Part shown: positions 62,009 to 64,000 of the stretch, piece by piece
Layout of the letters: each line of letters begins with the position of its first letter
Numbering within the stretch: position 1 is the first letter of the stretch
Origin: Bdellovibrio sp. NC01
Lineage (GTDB): Bacteria; Bdellovibrionota; Bdellovibrionia; Bdellovibrionales; Bdellovibrionaceae
NCBI RefSeq assembly: GCF_006874625.1
Contig: NZ_CP030034.1
Location: 2,542,001 to 2,606,000 of the forward strand
Direction of reading: 5' to 3'
DNA: 64,000 bases
Notes under the pieces: model-generated
Databases searched by the model: none
The model's input: only the letters and a program-made list of their open reading frames with translations
Told to the model about the DNA's origin: nothing
Translations under genes and position numbers: made by a program

Positions 62009-62020
62009 GAAGGAGATAGC

Positions 62021-62743
62021 ATGAAACAATATATTCTGACTTCACTACTTGCTGTTTCTTTGATTTCATCAGCCGCGTTTGCGCAAGAGACCAAAACAGA
62101 CGAGGCCGCACCAAAGGCTGAAGCTGAAAGTGCTGCGATGGCGCCTGAATCGACGGAGGCAACTTCTTCGACTGAAACTGCTGCGCCCGCGGAAAATACT
62201 TCTGTAACGGAAATCAAACCGAAGAAAAAAGTGTCTTCGATTTCTTCTTACGCTGTGGGTCTTTCAACTTTGCAGTGGAACGAACCGTTGATCTTGAAAC
62301 AAGCGGGTCAAACTTATAACGACGTTGCGAACTACAGCGGTCTTTCGATCAGCTTCCAGAAAGAAGTTGTGTATTACCGTTGGGGTTGGAACTTTGGTGG
62401 CTTCTTTGGTACGGGACGCGCTAATGGTGGCGGCAACGTTTCTGCGATTACTTATCAAAAAGACAAACAAGCTTTTACAATTTTGGGGATCAGCCCGCGC
62501 GCATTCTGGCGCCTGTCTGGTCGCGTGAATGTTGGCGTTACTGGCATGGCTTACATGCGCAGCGTAGACTGGCCTTCAGATACACCGGGCTTAACAGTTG
62601 ATACGACTCGCAACTTTACTTTGACAGCTCTTGCAGATTTGAATTTGCGTCTGACTGACACGATTGATTTTTATCAGGGGATTGGGCCTTTGGATAAAGG
62701 TGCCACGTTCTGGAAGATTGGATTAGCTTACAGATTCTATTAA
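62021..62743 (+). CDS. outer-membrane beta-barrel-like protein with Ala/Glu-rich linker
   Basis: A 240-residue protein with a signal peptide (MKQYILTSLLAVSLISSAAFAQ), an Ala/Glu/Thr-rich disordered linker (about 23-68) and a strand-rich C-terminal domain (about 75-240) ending in a C-terminal aromatic (LAYRFY) typical of barrels assembled by the Bam machinery. AAGGAGA lies six bases upstream of the ATG. It is co-transcribed with the preceding heme-motif barrel gene. Confidence 0.65.
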   Translation: MKQYILTSLLAVSLISSAAFAQETKTDEAAPKAEAESAAMAPESTEATSSTETAAPAENTSVTEIKPKKKVSSISSYAVGLSTLQWNEPLILKQAGQTYNDVANYSGLSISFQKEVVYYRWGWNFGGFFGTGRANGGGNVSAITYQKDKQAFTILGISPRAFWRLSGRVNVGVTGMAYMRSVDWPSDTPGLTVDTTRNFTLTALADLNLRLTDTIDFYQGIGPLDKGATFWKIGLAYRFY

Positions 62744-62747
62744 AAAT

Positions 62748-62783
62748 AAAAAAAGCCGTCAGAGATGACGGCTTTTTTCTTTT
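62748..62783. terminator. bidirectional terminator
   Basis: AAAAAGCCGTCA-GAGA-TGACGGCTTTTTTC, between the barrel gene and convergent yceI-like gene. Confidence 0.93.
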
Positions 62784-62798
62784 TAAATTTCGTACAAA

Positions 62799-63284
62799 TT
62801 AATTTTTCACTGGCACGGCTACATGAAGAACCACTTCGTCTTCAACACCGACACCCATGTAATTGATGTCTTTGATACCGTAATCAGCAATATTTACTTT
62901 GAAATCTGCTTTCAAAACTTTGCCTTCGATTTTGTAAGTACCTTCGACTTCTTTTTCGATACCACGAACTTTTAGAACACCTTTACCCTTACCACCTTTA
63001 CCTGTCGCAGAGACAAGAACTGCTTCTGGGAATTTATCTGTTTCAAGATGCTTTTGCGTGTGCTTATCACGAAGCTCTACGCCCGTTTTCAAAGACTTCA
63101 AATTGACGACGATGTTTTGTGCAGAAACTTCGTCACCTTTAACGACAGCTTCGCCTTTTACTTCTGAAGTTTTCGCTTTGAAATCACCCATCGGGTTCAA
63201 TGTCACATCAACAGTTACTGACTGAGCAAATGCAGCGCTGCTAATTCCCATCGCGACAATCAATGATGCAAAAGTAAGTTTCAT
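62799..63284 (-). CDS. YceI-family periplasmic protein
   Basis: A 161-residue lipocalin-fold protein with signal peptide (MKLTFASLIVAMGISSAAFAQ). Hallmarks are the repeated VKGEAVVKGDEVSAQNIVVNLKSLKTGVELRDKHTQKHLETDKFPEAVLVS region and a C-terminal VEDEVVLHVAVPVKN strand. Such proteins bind isoprenoid quinones or lipids. AGGAGAT precedes the ATG. It is 56 bases downstream of the cytochrome-like gene on the same strand. Confidence 0.9.
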   Translation of the reverse strand: MKLTFASLIVAMGISSAAFAQSVTVDVTLNPMGDFKAKTSEVKGEAVVKGDEVSAQNIVVNLKSLKTGVELRDKHTQKHLETDKFPEAVLVSATGKGGKGKGVLKVRGIEKEVEGTYKIEGKVLKADFKVNIADYGIKDINYMGVGVEDEVVLHVAVPVKN

Positions 63285-63340
63285 TTCTAAGATCTCCTGT
63301 GGTTTTAATGCTTTCGAAAAAAATTATACCTTAATAATTA

Positions 63341-64000
63341 CTATTTAATACTCAGAATCCAGTCAGCGATCTTCTGTCTGTCCGCTGCACTTAACTGCCC
63401 GCCTTGTGGCATGTCGTTACGACCACCTGACACGCCCGCACCTTTTAAAGCAGAATAAAGCTTCGATCCACTTAAGCTTCCTTTTACAACCCAGCCACTG
63501 CTAATAGCTTTACTAAGGGTCAGGTTTACAAGGTTCGAGTGACAGCTTGTGCAGTTCGTATCTACAACCGCTTTCGCAGCAACCAACAATGGATCAGGTG
63601 CAACTACTGTCGAATCGTCCTGATAATTCATCAAAGACGGATCGTAGATCACGTTCGCAATTGAATTCTCACTCGCGATATAACGAGACATCACGTTCAA
63701 CTGCGGAGGCGTTAACAACAAATTTTCATCTGCTGGCACCGAGTACACCATAGCATCAAGAACATTTCCCAATGTCACGGTTTTATCTACATATGAAAAC
63801 TCAGTGGGAACGCCGGTTGTTGTGATTGTTCCTGTTTGGACAACACCGTTTACTAAAAGTGTGATGTCCTTCGGCTGAATACCAAACGAAACCGCGATAA
63901 CCATTTTATCGCCTTCGCTTGGAACATTTGCTGTTAATGAGGTGTAACGAGAAGCATCGGAAAAATGATACGCCGTAATTTTATTACTACTGACAGAAAC
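63341..64000 (-). CDS. c-type cytochrome-like protein, partial
   Basis: The frame is open to the window edge, so the N-terminus is missing. The C-terminal part has a cytochrome c motif NCTSCHSNLVNL (CxxCH) followed by a methionine-containing region (GGRNDMPQGGQLSAADRQKIADWILSIK) as the probable axial ligand. The upstream visible part is strand-rich and has no heme motif; it may be a separate domain. An exported electron-transfer or binding role is likely. Confidence 0.75.
   Translation of the reverse strand, partial: VSVSSNKITAYHFSDASRYTSLTANVPSEGDKMVIAVSFGIQPKDITLLVNGVVQTGTITTTGVPTEFSYVDKTVTLGNVLDAMVYSVPADENLLLTPPQLNVMSRYIASENSIANVIYDPSLMNYQDDSTVVAPDPLLVAAKAVVDTNCTSCHSNLVNLTLSKAISSGWVVKGSLSGSKLYSALKGAGVSGGRNDMPQGGQLSAADRQKIADWILSIK

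Overview
This window looks like a piece of the chromosome of a predatory or predator-related Gram-negative bacterium of the Bdellovibrionota, most likely a Bdellovibrio. That is an inference from gene content, not a database match. The signs are: a TIGR02147-type regulator, many small secreted proteins with cysteines, periplasmic peptidases and peptidoglycan enzymes, a class D beta-lactamase, a full LPS and outer-membrane assembly repertoire, moderate GC, and frequent TTG or GTG starts. I see no tRNA, rRNA, CRISPR array, prophage or intact insertion sequence. It reads as ordinary chromosome whose intergenic gaps carry unusual palindromic elements.

Layout. 1-327: start of a SurA/PpiD-type folding factor (cut by the window edge). 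492-5177: mreC-mreD-mrdA-rodA, the cell-elongation operon. 5281-6699: hotdog thioesterase and MDR oxidoreductase. 6700-7468: gene-free stretch with GTGCCTGGCAC repeats and a 200-bp palindrome. 7469-13351: lytic transglycosylase, an acyltransferase-like plus heme-oxygenase-like oxidase pair, a lineage-specific unknown, thioredoxin, a pseudo-receiver protein and an LptF/LptG permease. 13531-18752: dprA, a LysM protein, a TPR protein and a comEC that is split into two genes. 18872-25803: a C1-type protease, alanine dehydrogenase, an AlkZ-related protein and three secreted proteins, one of them an M15 peptidase. 25841-31238 (minus strand): an AhpD-like protein, an AraC regulator, and ruvC-ruvA-ruvB-asparaginase-lpxC. 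31323-40703: TPR protein, efp, then TPR protein-tamB-tamA-like operon. 40735-43269: second copy of the unknown family, an XRE regulator, an acyl-ACP thioesterase and a DOMON-like protein. 43388-50038: methylcitrate-cycle genes prpD, prpB and prpC, interrupted by a secreted-protein/TIGR02147 pair and a phospholipase D-like gene. 50090-56613: small secreted proteins, class D beta-lactamase, rnk, two secreted paralogs flanking a regulator, a truncated hemoglobin and a VOC protein. 56640-64000: pepN, folE, a PilZ protein, a heme-motif beta-barrel protein, an outer-membrane protein, YceI and a partial c-type cytochrome.

How the genes fit together. The main theme is the envelope: wall elongation (MreCD/PBP2/RodA), wall trimming (SLT, M15, LysM), LPS (LpxC, LptF/G), outer-membrane protein insertion (TamA/TamB-like, SurA-like) and periplasmic proteolysis. 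A second theme is natural transformation and recombination (DprA, split ComEC, RuvABC). A third is propionate and amino-acid catabolism (PrpBCD, alanine dehydrogenase, asparaginase, PepN), which suits a protein-eating lifestyle.

The most interesting signals are non-coding. There are two structured leaders that appear to hide Shine-Dalgarno sequences (before the tam operon and before the phospholipase D-like gene), a hairpin family with compensatory base changes, two long GC-rich palindromes, and a TGTCTCAT-NN-TGAGA palindrome found in three intergenic regions. The best candidate for an undescribed protein system is the pair of secreted paralogs around an unrecognised regulator at 52969-54893.
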